NCBI GenBank assembly: GCA_003139695.1
Contig: PLJM01000018.1
Coordinates: forward strand, 62,001 to 126,000
DNA from: Candidatus Dormiibacterota bacterium
GTDB lineage: Bacteria > Chloroflexota > Dormibacteria > Dormibacterales > Dormibacteraceae
DNA length: 64,000 bases
Reading direction: 5' to 3'
In this document: positions 1-8,577 of the stretch, piece by piece
Numbering within the stretch: position 1 is the first letter of the stretch
How the letters are laid out: each line of letters starts with the position of its first letter
Notes under the pieces: generated by a model
What the model saw: the letters and a program-made list of their open reading frames with translations, nothing else
Database searches by the model: none
Told to the model about the DNA's origin: nothing
Translations under genes and position numbers: made by a program

Positions 1-75
1 TCAGCCAGCTCGGCTCAAACCGAGAGCCGCTCAACTTCTGCCGAGGCTGCCAGGTCTAAACCGCAACCCAGCCGG

Positions 76-294
76 TTAAGCGGTGCGGCGGGCCAGGTTT
101 CCTGAGATCGTCTCGAGGAGGCGCTGCGATGCGACCGCGATCTCGTCGACCGCTCCCTCGAACGCCACCTGGTGCTTGCCCGTGGGCTCCCTGAACCCGC
201 TCACCTTCCGCACGAACTGGCGCGCGGCGGCGCGGATCTCTTCGTCAGTGGCGACGACATCGGCATGGCGCAGCGTCTTGATGCTCCGGCACAT
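76..294 (-). CDS. DUF2277 family small protein
   Basis: A 72-residue protein beginning MCRSIKTL, followed by ATDEEIRAAARQFVRKVSG and a helical second half with FEGAVDEIA. This matches the DUF2277 family, small cytosolic proteins of unknown function that share the MCRxIxTL start, the TDEEI(R/H)AAA segment and this length (about 70-90 residues). The ATG at 294 is the only sensible start because the conserved block begins at residue 1. It is read in the same direction as the membrane-protein gene upstream (28 bp gap). No function can be given; the family call is confident. Confidence 0.85.
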   Translation of the reverse strand: MCRSIKTLRHADVVATDEEIRAAARQFVRKVSGFREPTGKHQVAFEGAVDEIAVASQRLLETISGNLARRTA

Positions 295-321
295 GGCGAC
301 AACGATACCGACAGCCGGTCC

Positions 322-993
322 CTAATCGCCACGATGCGCAGGCAGCTCCGGAAGATCTGTCGGCGCCAGCCGGGTCGGATCAAGGCCCGCCCGGATCAGC
401 ATCGCGTTCGCGAGCCGGTCGTAACGGCGCTCGGCAATGTCCCCAACCGGATCGGCGCTCGCCGACATCAGCTGGCGAAAGCTGAGCGTGGACACGGCCC
501 TGTAGGCGAGCACGGCCCGCGCCTGGTCAGCTCGTCCGGTCAGAGACGCGATGCGCACGAACGCCAGTGCCGCCCCGACCTCCCTCATGTCGCGCCACCG
601 CCAGGTGCCGTACGGCACCAGCACGAGCAGGATCGGGGGCAGGGCCACGAGCACGGCGAGCACGATCGCGAGCTGGAAGATCGCCTGGTGTACCTGGTGC
701 CCGGCCGACACCAGCTGATCACCCGAGTACCTTTGCAGCGTCGTCGCCGTGTCGAGCAGGAACTGGCTCAGGAATGGGATTCCGGTCGGCACAGCGTTGC
801 GGAACGACGCGATCCAAGCATTGAACGTGGCCCCCGTGCTCGTGATGCCGTCGGCGATGACCTGCAGGCCCAACACGGTCTGGTAGATCAGCCAGCCCAG
901 CGCAGCCCAAGCGATGGTCCAGGCGATGGTGAGCAAATCGCCAAGAACGCGCATGAAGGCCGGGAACGTCCGGTCCGGGTAGGCCTTGATCAT
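322..993 (-). CDS. Hypothetical two-TM membrane protein
   Basis: Not recognised as a family. The 223-residue product starts MIKAYPDRTF, has a hydrophobic segment at about residues 17-42, a roughly 60-residue extracytoplasmic-type loop, a second hydrophobic segment at about 105-128, and then a charged cytoplasmic tail rich in Arg and Ala containing WRWRDMREVGAALAF. A GTG at 1011 would add six residues; I prefer the ATG at 993 because it abuts the amphipathic start. It lies between DUF2277 and a SIMPL-domain gene, all on the minus strand, which does not reveal a role. Confidence 0.7.
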   Translation of the reverse strand: MIKAYPDRTFPAFMRVLGDLLTIAWTIAWAALGWLIYQTVLGLQVIADGITSTGATFNAWIASFRNAVPTGIPFLSQFLLDTATTLQRYSGDQLVSAGHQVHQAIFQLAIVLAVLVALPPILLVLVPYGTWRWRDMREVGAALAFVRIASLTGRADQARAVLAYRAVSTLSFRQLMSASADPVGDIAERRYDRLANAMLIRAGLDPTRLAPTDLPELPAHRGD

Positions 994-1038
994 CCCGCGA
1001 CCATAAGTCACAACGCAAAGAACGTCACGTCTTTGCGT

Positions 1039-1812
1039 TCAGATAATCGCGAAGTCCACCTCCACCGTCACCTGGACGTCGAGCTCGCCTACAGGGATCT
1101 GTGTGGGGACCGGCGCGGCAGCAGCCCTGGCATCGAACCCAAACACCGGCGTGCTTCCGTACGAGGAGGTGTCGCTGACCCGCATCACCTGGCCGAGCCT
1201 CACACCTGCCGCGTCAGCCATGGCCTGGGCTTTGGTCTTGGCGTCGGCGATCGCCAGCGCACGAGCCTGGGCTTGCGCCGCCTTCGGGTTCGCAAGGCCA
1301 AACCCGACGCTCACATTCGTGGCTCCGCCGGATTGAACGAGCGCGTCGAGCGCGTTGCCCGCGGTATCGACGTTGTGCCATTTGAGCGAGATCTGCTCCG
1401 AAGCGCTGTAGCCGTCGATGGTGGTGTTGGACCCGACGTAGTTCGGGTTGACCGAGTAGCCGGATGTGCTGATGTCCTTGTCAGCGATCCCAATCGCCTT
1501 GGCCTTTGCAATCAGCTTGGCCGCCTTGCTCGCGAGGTCCGACTGGGCCGAGGCGGCAGTCGGCTTGGACGACTGAACACCGACCATCAGGAAAGCGATA
1601 TCCGGTTTGGTCGACACAGTCGCATCTCCGCCTGCGAAAACACCAGGCGTAAATGTCGAGGTCGACTGGGGTAAGGCGGCAGGCGCTGCCACCACGACCT
1701 GAGGCCGGTTGCCCGCGGTGACTACCAGCGCGACTGCCAGCGCACAAACGGTCGCGATGGCCCCAGAGAACAGGACGGGACGAGCGGACGGCGTCATATC
1801 TTTTAAGTCCAT
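1039..1812 (-). CDS. SIMPL (DUF541) domain protein, membrane-anchored
   Basis: A 257-residue protein with an N-terminal hydrophobic segment at about residues 13-32 (signal peptide or anchor), followed by a domain with the pattern of the SIMPL/DUF541 family: [18 protein letters not shown], a segment [33 protein letters not shown] and the closing [16 protein letters not shown] proteins are exported proteins of poorly defined function, some linked to oxidative stress or outer-surface processes. An upstream ORF extension is antisense to the neighbouring gene and is not used. The ATG at 1812 shares a CATG with the ATG of the divergent YcaQ-like gene; an alternative ATG lies at 1797. Confidence 0.8.
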   Translation of the reverse strand: MDLKDMTPSARPVLFSGAIATVCALAVALVVTAGNRPQVVVAAPAALPQSTSTFTPGVFAGGDATVSTKPDIAFLMVGVQSSKPTAASAQSDLASKAAKLIAKAKAIGIADKDISTSGYSVNPNYVGSNTTIDGYSASEQISLKWHNVDTAGNALDALVQSGGATNVSVGFGLANPKAAQAQARALAIADAKTKAQAMADAAGVRLGQVMRVSDTSSYGSTPVFGFDARAAAAPVPTQIPVGELDVQVTVEVDFAII

Positions 1813-3016
1813 GAAGCGCAAACGACCGCTTCCGCCTGCGGGTAACAAGAAGCAAAGCGCCGCGCCCGCCAGGCGGATCACGCGTGAGCGTGCACGCCAG
1901 ATCGCGGTGATGGCGCAGATGCTCGATGCCCGCCGGCCGAAGAGCATCGTCGAGGTCGTGCGGCAGCTGGGATTCCTACAACTCGATCCAACAGCTGCTG
2001 TGGCGCGAACCGAGCATCTCGTGCTGTGGAGCAGGCTTGGCAACAGCTTCCGCCCCGCAGACCTTGCGCGCCTCGTGTACGCGAAGCGCTCTTTGTTCGA
2101 ACACCGCGCTTTCATCTACCCGACCGCCGACTTCCCGGTGTACCGAGCCGTCATGGCGGCCTGGCCGCCCGGCCCCTCTGTCTGGTCGGGCCGTATCCGC
2201 GAATGGATGACGGCCAACGACCAGTTCCGCACCTATCTGCTCGCCGAGCTGGAAACGCGTGGGCCGCTGCGCTCCCGCCAGCTCGAGGACCGTGCCGCCG
2301 TGGCCTCCTGGCCGTCGTCGGGCTGGAACGACGGGCGCACGACGGGACAGATGCTCGAGTTCTTGTCCGCGCGCGGGGAGATAGCAATCTCGGGCCGCCA
2401 AGGCAGCGAGCGGATCTGGGACCTCGCGCGCCGAGTACACCCGAAGGATCCGCCCGTCCTGGGCACCGAGGAGGCGATTCGAATCCGGGCTGAGAGGCGA
2501 CTGCGCTCACTCGGGATCGCCCGGCCCGCCGCTCTCGGCCGCAATTTCTCGACGGCCGATTACCTGGGAACAGCGAACCAACCATCGCCGCGCGCGGCCG
2601 AAGGCATCGGCATACCCGTCGAGGTTGAAGGCGTCGCCGGGCGATGGGTCGCAGACCCACGGCTGCTGCGGCGCGACTTCGAGGGACGCACGGCCACCCT
2701 GTCTCCCTTCGATAGGCTGATCCACGACCGGCGGCGCCTTCTCGACCTGTTCGGCTTTGAATACTTGCTGGAGATCTACGTACCGCCGGCAAAGCGTCGC
2801 TGGGGCTACTACGTGCTCCCGGTGCTCGACGGCGAGACCTTCATCGGCAGGTTCGACGCCAAAGCGGACCGGGAATCGTCGACGCTGCGCGTGCCGGTGA
2901 TCCACATGGAGCCCGATACGAGCGCGAAGGATGTCAGAACAGTCGAGGGCCAGCTGCACGAGCTCGCGGACTGGCTCCGTCTCGATAAGGTCGTAGTGCA
3001 ACGTAGGGTTAAGTAA
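1811..3016 (+). CDS. YcaQ-like winged-helix DNA glycosylase family protein
   Basis: A 401-residue member of the HTH_42/YcaQ family. Members are winged-helix DNA glycosylases acting on alkylated or crosslinked DNA (E. coli YcaQ/AlkX, Streptomyces AlkZ). Visible marks are [10 protein letters not shown] at about residue 27, the [10 protein letters not shown] block with Q57-L58-D59 (the Q-hydrophobic-D arrangement reported for the YcaQ-like branch), the WSRLG and FEHRAFIYP segments, and a C-terminal half with [21 protein letters not shown] and WGYYVLPVL. The ATG at 1811 overlaps the start codon of the divergent SIMPL gene. The next gene follows without a gap, suggesting co-translation. Repair function is inferred from family membership. 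Confidence 0.8.
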   Translation: MKRKRPLPPAGNKKQSAAPARRITRERARQIAVMAQMLDARRPKSIVEVVRQLGFLQLDPTAAVARTEHLVLWSRLGNSFRPADLARLVYAKRSLFEHRAFIYPTADFPVYRAVMAAWPPGPSVWSGRIREWMTANDQFRTYLLAELETRGPLRSRQLEDRAAVASWPSSGWNDGRTTGQMLEFLSARGEIAISGRQGSERIWDLARRVHPKDPPVLGTEEAIRIRAERRLRSLGIARPAALGRNFSTADYLGTANQPSPRAAEGIGIPVEVEGVAGRWVADPRLLRRDFEGRTATLSPFDRLIHDRRRLLDLFGFEYLLEIYVPPAKRRWGYYVLPVLDGETFIGRFDAKADRESSTLRVPVIHMEPDTSAKDVRTVEGQLHELADWLRLDKVVVQRRVK

Positions 3017-3322
3017 GTGGACGAATCCAAGGCACGCGTCTTAGAAAACTTTGTCGATACGGCGGGCCGGCTGCTCGCAATTCCCGCGCAGCACAAGAAG
3101 CGACTCTCGGTGTTGCGCTGGCTGGTGGAGGATTTCGAGCCCGGACGGCGCTACCCGGAGTCCGAGGTCAACCAGATAATCGGTCGCAGACATTGGGATT
3201 TCGCCGCCCTCCGTCGGTTCCTCGTGAACGAGGAGCTAATGCAGAGACGCAACTCCATCTACTGGCGAACCGGGAGCGTGCCCAACACCGGCCACGACCC
3301 CAAGGCATGGCCTCAGCCTTAG
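3017..3322 (+). CDS. DUF2087 domain protein
   Basis: A 101-residue protein with the DUF2087 pattern: a helical N-terminus, KRLSVLRWLVEDFEPGRRYPESEVNQII, then HWDFAALRRFLVNEELMQRRNSIYWR. DUF2087 is a small, probably DNA-binding, winged-helix-like domain often joined to or next to ArsR-type regulators. The GTG start at 3017 follows directly on the TAA of the YcaQ-like gene, so the two are almost certainly one operon. That suggests a role connected to the same DNA-damage or regulatory function, but this is inference. Confidence 0.8.
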   Translation: MDESKARVLENFVDTAGRLLAIPAQHKKRLSVLRWLVEDFEPGRRYPESEVNQIIGRRHWDFAALRRFLVNEELMQRRNSIYWRTGSVPNTGHDPKAWPQP

Positions 3323-3323
3323 C

Positions 3324-4202
3324 TCACCTTGGGGAGGGCAGCTCGCCGCGGAAGATCGCGGCATTCCGCCTTGCGAACTCGTCGAAGCTGGTCGGCGCCC
3401 ACCCGAAGACATCTTGGATGGTTGGCCAGACCGTCGATTCCTTGCCTTTCCGTCGCTCGGCAAAAAGCTCGTCCAAACCTTCGGCGAGGTAAGGCGGCAT
3501 TCCTGCCGCGATCCGAGCTTGCCTTGCATCCTCCGGTGGGACATCGACATAACGGACAGGTTTTCCAATCGCAGCTGACAACTTGGCGGCGACGTCAGCC
3601 ATGGTCAAAGATTCCGGACCCGTCAGCGGATACGTCTTGCCCTCGTGCCCAGAGGTGGTCAGGACCGCAATCGCAACCTCGGCGATGTCACCGATGTCGA
3701 CGGAGGCGATCCTGGCATCCGCCATCGGCAGCGCCATGACGCCCCTGGCCACGATCGACGGGACCTGGCGAAAGTACGAGGGCATGAACTCGCCTGCGCG
3801 CAGGTGGGTGTAGGCGACTCCCGAAGCCTCGGGCCTCTTCTCGATCTCTGCATGCATCCGGGCGAAGCGAAAAGGAGAGTCGAGCTCGGGAATGATTCCT
3901 GACAGCTTGACTATGTGCTGGACACCAGCTCGGCGGGCCGCGTCGATGAAGCTCGACTGAACCTCGACCATCGTCTGGTCTGAAGACGAGATGAGCATGG
4001 CGCGCTCAACGCCCCGAAGCGCGTCGGTGAGTGAGTCCGGACGGGCCATGTCACCTTCCACGACCTCGACGTTGGGTAGCGACTCGAGAGGCTGTGCCTT
4101 CGCAGGGTTTCGAACCAGAGCGCGAGATGGGATGCCCTTCGCGGAGAGCCGCCGCACGAGTTCGGATCCGTTCAATCCGGTAGCGCCGGTGACCAGAATC
4201 AC
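3324..4202 (-). CDS. NmrA-like NAD(P)-binding SDR family protein
   Basis: A 292-residue atypical short-chain dehydrogenase. The N-terminal Rossmann motif GATGLNG (residues 5-11) follows the first strand, and the pattern NVEVVEGDMARPDSLTDAL, LISSSDQTMVEVQ and RAGVQHIVKLSG is that of the NmrA/TMR group. These proteins either reduce small substrates or sense NAD(P). No YxxxK catalytic pair stands out, which fits NmrA rather than a classical SDR. The GTG start at 4202 overlaps the TGA of the upstream LLM oxidoreductase (GTGA), so the two are translationally coupled. Confidence 0.85.
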   Translation of the reverse strand: MILVTGATGLNGSELVRRLSAKGIPSRALVRNPAKAQPLESLPNVEVVEGDMARPDSLTDALRGVERAMLISSSDQTMVEVQSSFIDAARRAGVQHIVKLSGIIPELDSPFRFARMHAEIEKRPEASGVAYTHLRAGEFMPSYFRQVPSIVARGVMALPMADARIASVDIGDIAEVAIAVLTTSGHEGKTYPLTGPESLTMADVAAKLSAAIGKPVRYVDVPPEDARQARIAAGMPPYLAEGLDELFAERRKGKESTVWPTIQDVFGWAPTSFDEFARRNAAIFRGELPSPR

Positions 4203-5089
4203 GTCGCCCTCAATTCTGCGGCGCGCGGGATCACCTCACGACCCATGACCTCAAGTGGCGTGATGTGATCGACACCGACCACCCACCCAAAGACAGATTC
4301 GATGCCCATGCTGGCCAGCCAACGAAGCTTGTCGATCACCTCGTCGACTTTCGAACCATCCGCGCCGACGTCGAACCCGAAGGGCGCTGTTTTCTCGATC
4401 GCGTCATAATCGCGGCCTTCCTTCTCGCAGAGGAGGCGCAGCAACTCTAGTTGGCGGGGTATCTCTGGCGAGGGCCGCAGGTTGCACGCGTCGCCGTAGC
4501 GGGCGACCAGGGGCAGCGTACGTCGCTCCCCGCTCCCCGCAATCAGGATCGGCGGATGCGGCCGGCTGAGACTCTGCGGCACGTTCAACGGCCGTTCGAT
4601 TCGGACGTGCTTTCCCATAAACGGCTCGTCGGCGCCGTGATCCCCCTCCCACATCCGCAGGCAAGCCTGAGCTGTTTCCTCCAGGAGATCGAATCGATCG
4701 CCCAGTGACGGAAACGGCAACCCGAGGCCATCCGCCTCCTCGGGATAGTCGCCGGCCCCGATACCCAGCATCGCGCGACCGCCCGAAAGCACATCGAGGG
4801 TGGTCACCATCTTGGCGAGAAGGCCGGCATGCCGGTATGAAACGGCGGTGGCGAGTGCAAGAAGACGAACGCGATGCGTGCGCGCAGCGATGAAGCCAAG
4901 CGTCGTGTACGCCTCGATCTGGCCCGCTTCCGCTCCGCCCGTGGCCGGGTGCCCCCAGACGTGATCAGCCACGTCGATCGTTTCGAAGCCTGCTGACTCG
5001 GCGGCCTCGACGACCTCGGCGAGCTTTGCACCAAGGCGACTGGCGCCGCCCTCCCAGGTAGTCGATGGAATATGCAGGCCGAGCTTCAT
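4199..5089 (-). CDS. LLM class flavin/F420-dependent oxidoreductase
   Basis: A 296-residue luciferase-like monooxygenase-fold enzyme: MKLGLHIP start, VVEAAESAGFETIDVADHVWGHP, LLALATAVSYRHAGLLAKMVTTLD and RAMLGIGAGDYPEEADGLG, all typical of the (beta/alpha)8 LLM family that uses FMN or coenzyme F420. The best matches by pattern are the F420-dependent enzymes common in Actinobacteriota and Chloroflexota; the cofactor is inferred. The ATG at 5089 has a GGAG ribosome binding site just upstream; the 29 further residues of the open frame are not used. It is coupled to the NmrA-like gene downstream. Substrate unknown. Confidence 0.85.
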   Translation of the reverse strand: MKLGLHIPSTTWEGGASRLGAKLAEVVEAAESAGFETIDVADHVWGHPATGGAEAGQIEAYTTLGFIAARTHRVRLLALATAVSYRHAGLLAKMVTTLDVLSGGRAMLGIGAGDYPEEADGLGLPFPSLGDRFDLLEETAQACLRMWEGDHGADEPFMGKHVRIERPLNVPQSLSRPHPPILIAGSGERRTLPLVARYGDACNLRPSPEIPRQLELLRLLCEKEGRDYDAIEKTAPFGFDVGADGSKVDEVIDKLRWLASMGIESVFGWVVGVDHITPLEVMGREVIPRAAELRAT

Positions 5090-5112
5090 CTCTGCTCCAT
5101 GTATCTCTGAAT

Positions 5113-5601
5113 TCAGCGGACAACAATGTAGACGTCGCCGGCCAGCTGATCCACGGTCACGTGAACCGTCCAGCAACCGGCGGCCGGAAACAAGAGGCCG
5201 GTGCCAAACTCATGCCCGGGACGGCTCCAGGTTGAGGCGTCATGAAAAGCCGGTCCCCAGTTGAGACGCCCGAGTTGGTCCGTCGGGCCGGTAAGAGTGA
5301 AGTTGGGAGTCCCGCCCACGCGTGGGCCATCGAGACGCCACAGCGTTTTATCCTCAATACCAGCCTTGGGGGGATAAGAATTCATGAACCACGCCCACAC
5401 GGTTCCACCGGTGGCTGTCCCGTAGACCTCCGCAGCAAATGCTCCTGATGGAGAGGACGGTTGGCAACCGGGCGCGCCCAGTGGCGTCTGCGAACCGATG
5501 CTTGCGTTGCTTGGCGGGGTCGCGGAGCGGCTGGTCGGTGGAGGCGCACACGCCGCCAGGACCACCAGCGCAAGCGCACTCGCTACTGCAACGCGTGACA
5601 T
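5113..5601 (-). CDS. Predicted lipoprotein, unknown function
   Basis: A 162-residue product with a clear lipoprotein signal: hydrophobic VAVASALALVVLAAC with the lipobox LAAC placing the lipidated cysteine at residue 18. The mature part starts with a Pro/Ser-rich linker and continues with VYGTATGGTVWAWFMNSYPP and a C-terminal GCWTVHVTVDQLAGDVYIVV, which looks like a small beta-sandwich. I do not recognise a named family. The ATG at 5601 has a GGTGA site upstream and puts the signal at the N-terminus; the longer open frame runs through non-coding sequence. It lies downstream of the tRNA-Ser gene. Confidence 0.75.
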   Translation of the reverse strand: MSRVAVASALALVVLAACAPPPTSRSATPPSNASIGSQTPLGAPGCQPSSPSGAFAAEVYGTATGGTVWAWFMNSYPPKAGIEDKTLWRLDGPRVGGTPNFTLTGPTDQLGRLNWGPAFHDASTWSRPGHEFGTGLLFPAAGCWTVHVTVDQLAGDVYIVVR

Positions 5602-5762
5602 CAACTCACCATATACGTCTCTGGTGGGCCGTCGGTTCCCCGCACGCATGGGCGATGCCCTATCTTGCGGAAAACCCTTACCGGATTGGACGCTCACTGT
5701 CGATTCTCGGTATCCAGTCCGGCTGGACTCTCAGTCCTGACGTCCACCGTTTGAGTTGCGCC

Positions 5763-5771
5763 AAAAAAAAA
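5763..5771 (-). terminator. U-run terminator behind tRNA-Ser
   Basis: Nine consecutive A on the plus strand read as U9 on the transcript, starting one base beyond the encoded CCA of the tRNA-Ser gene. The stable tRNA acceptor stem plus U-run is a plausible simple terminator for the serS-tRNA transcript. Confidence 0.5.
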
Positions 5772-5772
5772 T

Positions 5773-5864
5773 TGGCGGAGGGGCAGGGATTTGAACCCTG
5801 GATAGGCTTGCACCTATAACAGTTTTCAAGACTGTCGCCATCAACCGGACTCGGCCACCCCTCC
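5773..5864 (-). tRNA. tRNA-Ser (anticodon UGA)
   Basis: A class II tRNA read on the minus strand. The acceptor arms GGAGGGG and CCCCTCC pair perfectly, followed by discriminator G and an encoded CCA at 5773-5775. The anticodon arm ACAGT-CTTGAAA-ACTGT gives anticodon TGA; a long variable arm (ATAGGTGCAAGCCTAT) and the T arm CAGGG-TTCAAAT-CCCTG follow. The long variable arm is the serine identity element. It sits 24 nt behind the stop of serS, the gene for the enzyme that charges it, and is probably co-transcribed. Confidence 0.95.
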
Positions 5865-5888
5865 GTGGGCACCACGGATTCTAGGAAC

Positions 5889-7151
5889 TCAGCGCGCCCC
5901 GATAACTTCCAGCCCGCCCATGTATTGCCGCAGAGGCTCGGGCACCGTAATCGTTCCGTCGGACCGCTGGTACGTCTCCATGATGGCGTCGATGGTCCTT
6001 GTGATGGCCAGACCGCTGCCGTTGATGGTGTGCGCAAACCGAGGCGGCGTACCTCGAGCCGGCCTGTAGCGGATATTGGCTCGCATCGCCTGGAAGTCGT
6101 TGAAAACCGAGCATGACGACACCTCGAGGAAGCGATCCAGACCCGGACACCATGCCTCGAGGTCGTACTTCTTGTACTGCGCGAACCCCATGTCACCGGT
6201 GCACATCAGCAGCGTGTGGTAGTGGAGCCCAAGGCGCTTGAGGATGTCCTCCGCGTCCGCAGTCAGCTTCTCGAACTCTTCCATCGACGTTTCGGCTGTC
6301 GTCACCTTGACGAGCTCCACCTTCGAGAACTGATGGAGGCGGATGAACCCGCGCGTGTCCTTCCCGGCCGCTCCGGCCTCAGTGCGGAAGCATGGCGAGT
6401 ACGCGACGTACTTCAGTGGCAAGCTCTCGCCGTCAAGGATCTCGTCGCGATGAAAATTGGTTAGGGGCACCTCGGCCGTCGGGACGAGCCACAAGTCCTC
6501 CCCTTCGACCCGGTACGCGACGTCCGCAAACTTGGGCAGGTTGGCGGTGCCTACCATCGAGGCGCTGTTGACGAGGAACGGCGGCAGCACCTCGGTATAG
6601 CCGTGGTCGCGTGTGTGCACGTCGAGCATGAACTGCACCAACGCGCGCTCGAGGCGCGCCCCTTCCCCCAGAAGGAAAGCGAAGCGCGAACCGGCAACGC
6701 GAGCAGCGTGCTCGAAGTCCATGATGCCGAGCGCCTCGCCAAGGTCGTAGTGCGTGCGCGGCGAAAAACCAAGATCGGGTTTCGCGCCCCACTCGCGCAA
6801 AACAACGTTGTCAGCTTCGCTATCCCCCAGCGGCACCGATTCGTCAAAGATGTTCGGCACCCGCAGCAAAAGGTCGTCCAGCTTTGCCTTGATCGCGTCC
6901 GCCTCTGCCAGCTCTGCCTTCGCGTGCTCGGCCATCTCGCGCAACCTCTCCTTGAGCTGCTCGTCACGCGTCTTGGCGAACTCCTTGGAAAGGCGGTTCT
7001 GCTCGGCCTTGATCGTCTCCGCTGCGTTCTGGTGGGAACGCCATTCACGATCCAGCTCCAGGATCTCGTCGATCGGCGCGCTCTCCTTCTTCAGCGCCGC
7101 GGCGCGGCGAACGCGCTCCGGGTCTTTGCGAATCAGCTCGAGAGGCAGCAC
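5889..7151 (-). CDS. serS: Seryl-tRNA synthetase
   Basis: A 420-residue class II aminoacyl-tRNA synthetase that charges tRNA-Ser with serine. The N-terminal coiled-coil tRNA-binding arm spans about residues 30-110 (EAETIKAEQNRLSKEFAK and onward). The catalytic core has motif 2 in CFRTEAGAAGKDTRGFIRLHQF and motif 3 in NGSGLAITRTIDAIMETY near the C-terminus. Length is normal (about 420-430). The ATG at 7151 begins the canonical MLPLELIRKDPE. It lies one base behind lysS and directly before tRNA-Ser(UGA), so enzyme and substrate tRNA are adjacent. Confidence 0.97.
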   Translation of the reverse strand: MLPLELIRKDPERVRRAAALKKESAPIDEILELDREWRSHQNAAETIKAEQNRLSKEFAKTRDEQLKERLREMAEHAKAELAEADAIKAKLDDLLLRVPNIFDESVPLGDSEADNVVLREWGAKPDLGFSPRTHYDLGEALGIMDFEHAARVAGSRFAFLLGEGARLERALVQFMLDVHTRDHGYTEVLPPFLVNSASMVGTANLPKFADVAYRVEGEDLWLVPTAEVPLTNFHRDEILDGESLPLKYVAYSPCFRTEAGAAGKDTRGFIRLHQFSKVELVKVTTAETSMEEFEKLTADAEDILKRLGLHYHTLLMCTGDMGFAQYKKYDLEAWCPGLDRFLEVSSCSVFNDFQAMRANIRYRPARGTPPRFAHTINGSGLAITRTIDAIMETYQRSDGTITVPEPLRQYMGGLEVIGAR

Positions 7152-7152
7152 G

Positions 7153-8559
7153 CTAAGCCTCCGGCTTCATGACGGGAAACAGGATCACGTCCCGGATCGA
7201 TGGCTGGTCCGTCAGCAGCATCACCAACCTATCGATGCCGACCCCAAGACCACCACATGGCGGGAGCCCGTACTCCACAGCGCGGAGAAAATCCTCATCC
7301 ATCGGATGCGCCTCGACATCGCCCGCGGCGCGCTTGGCGGCCTGCCCCTCGAAGCGCGCACGCTGATCGACCGGATCGGTCAGCTCAGTGAATGCGTTCG
7401 CGTACTCCCGCCCAAGGATGATCAGCTCGAATCGCTCTACGAACCGAGGATCATCAGCCCGCGGGCGGGCAAGCGGCGAGATCTCGATCGGGTAGTCGAT
7501 GACAAACGTCGGCTGTCGAAGCTTTGCTTCCACGTGCTCTTCGAACAGGTCGTTGAGCTCATTGCCGACAGCCTGCTTTCCGGTGTGCTCCAGCACGAGG
7601 TCGGCCATCCGCGCTCGCCGGTAAGGCGGCGTGAGATCTACCTCCTCACCCTGGTACGCAGTCGCGAGCGGGCGGCCGGCGGACTTCGCGGAGGCTACCA
7701 TGAGGTCTTCGACCAGCTTCATGACATCGTCGTAGTCCGCGTAGGCCTCGTAACACTCGAGCATCGTGAACTCCGGGTTGTGGCGCGGCGACAGCCCTTC
7801 GTTGCGAAACACTCGACCGACCTCGTAGACACGTTCGAACCCACCCACCAGCAATCGCTTCAGGTGGAGCTCGAGCGCGATCCGCAGATAGAGGTCGCGG
7901 TCCAGTGAGTTGTGATGCGTGAGAAATGGCCGCGCGTGGCCGCCACCAGGCACCTCCTGGAGCACCGGGGTCTCCACCTCGACGAATCGACGCTCGTCGA
8001 GCAGGGTGCGCAGCCCGGTGATGATCCGTGTCCGCGTTCGAAATACTTCGCGCACCTCAGGGTTCGCGATGAGGTCGACGTAGCGCTGGCGGTAGCGGAT
8101 CTCGATGTCCTTGAGGCCGTGCCACTTCTCGGGCAGTGGCCGCAATGCCTTGGTCAGAAGCTGCAGCGAGTGCACCTCGACGGTCGGCTCCCCCCGACGT
8201 GTACGGAACATCGGTCCCTTCACGCCGATCACGTCGCCTGGGTCCAGATCGGCGAACAGCTCGAAAGCGGCGGGGCCGAGGATGTCGCGGCCGGCGAACA
8301 GCTGGATGCGCCCGGCGCCGTCCTGCAGATCGGCGAAGGCCGAGCCGCCGTGGAGGCGCTTCACCATCATCCGACCCGCGAGCGCAACTTCCTCGGTTGT
8401 CCTATCGCCCTCCCCGAGCAGGGCGCGCGCCTCGACAGTGGTGTGGGTGGGCTTGAACCCGCGCGAATACGGATCGATGCCGGCCGCGCGAAGCCGTTCC
8501 AGCTTCTCGCGGCGGTCGACCATCTCCTCAGGGAGATCGGCGTCTTTCTGTTCCGTCAC
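7153..8559 (-). CDS. lysS: Lysyl-tRNA synthetase, class II
   Basis: A 468-residue class IIb synthetase. The N-terminal OB-fold tRNA-binding domain (about residues 50-150) includes GRMMVKRLHGGSAFADLQDG. The catalytic domain shows ETPVLQEVPGGGHARPF, motif 2 in FRNEGLSPRHNPEFTMLE and motif 3 in GLGVGIDRLVMLLTD. It is slightly shorter than the usual 490-505 residues, mostly at the N-terminus. Translation starts at a GTG (8559). It is followed one base later by serS and lies downstream of the metallo-beta-lactamase-fold gene. Confidence 0.96.
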   Translation of the reverse strand: MTEQKDADLPEEMVDRREKLERLRAAGIDPYSRGFKPTHTTVEARALLGEGDRTTEEVALAGRMMVKRLHGGSAFADLQDGAGRIQLFAGRDILGPAAFELFADLDPGDVIGVKGPMFRTRRGEPTVEVHSLQLLTKALRPLPEKWHGLKDIEIRYRQRYVDLIANPEVREVFRTRTRIITGLRTLLDERRFVEVETPVLQEVPGGGHARPFLTHHNSLDRDLYLRIALELHLKRLLVGGFERVYEVGRVFRNEGLSPRHNPEFTMLECYEAYADYDDVMKLVEDLMVASAKSAGRPLATAYQGEEVDLTPPYRRARMADLVLEHTGKQAVGNELNDLFEEHVEAKLRQPTFVIDYPIEISPLARPRADDPRFVERFELIILGREYANAFTELTDPVDQRARFEGQAAKRAAGDVEAHPMDEDFLRAVEYGLPPCGGLGVGIDRLVMLLTDQPSIRDVILFPVMKPEA

Positions 8560-8577
8560 GATCGGAAAGCGTAAGGG

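Noticed and set aside
1-75. Possible gene end at the left edge
   Set aside because: 75 bases without a recognisable frame or RNA structure; nothing can be supported.
172-1674. 500-codon plus-strand open frame
   Set aside because: Antisense to the two-TM protein and SIMPL genes, Arg/His-rich shadow of GC-rich coding, no motif or ribosome binding site.
6754-7908. 384-codon plus-strand open frame
   Set aside because: Antisense to serS and lysS, whose motifs are unambiguous.
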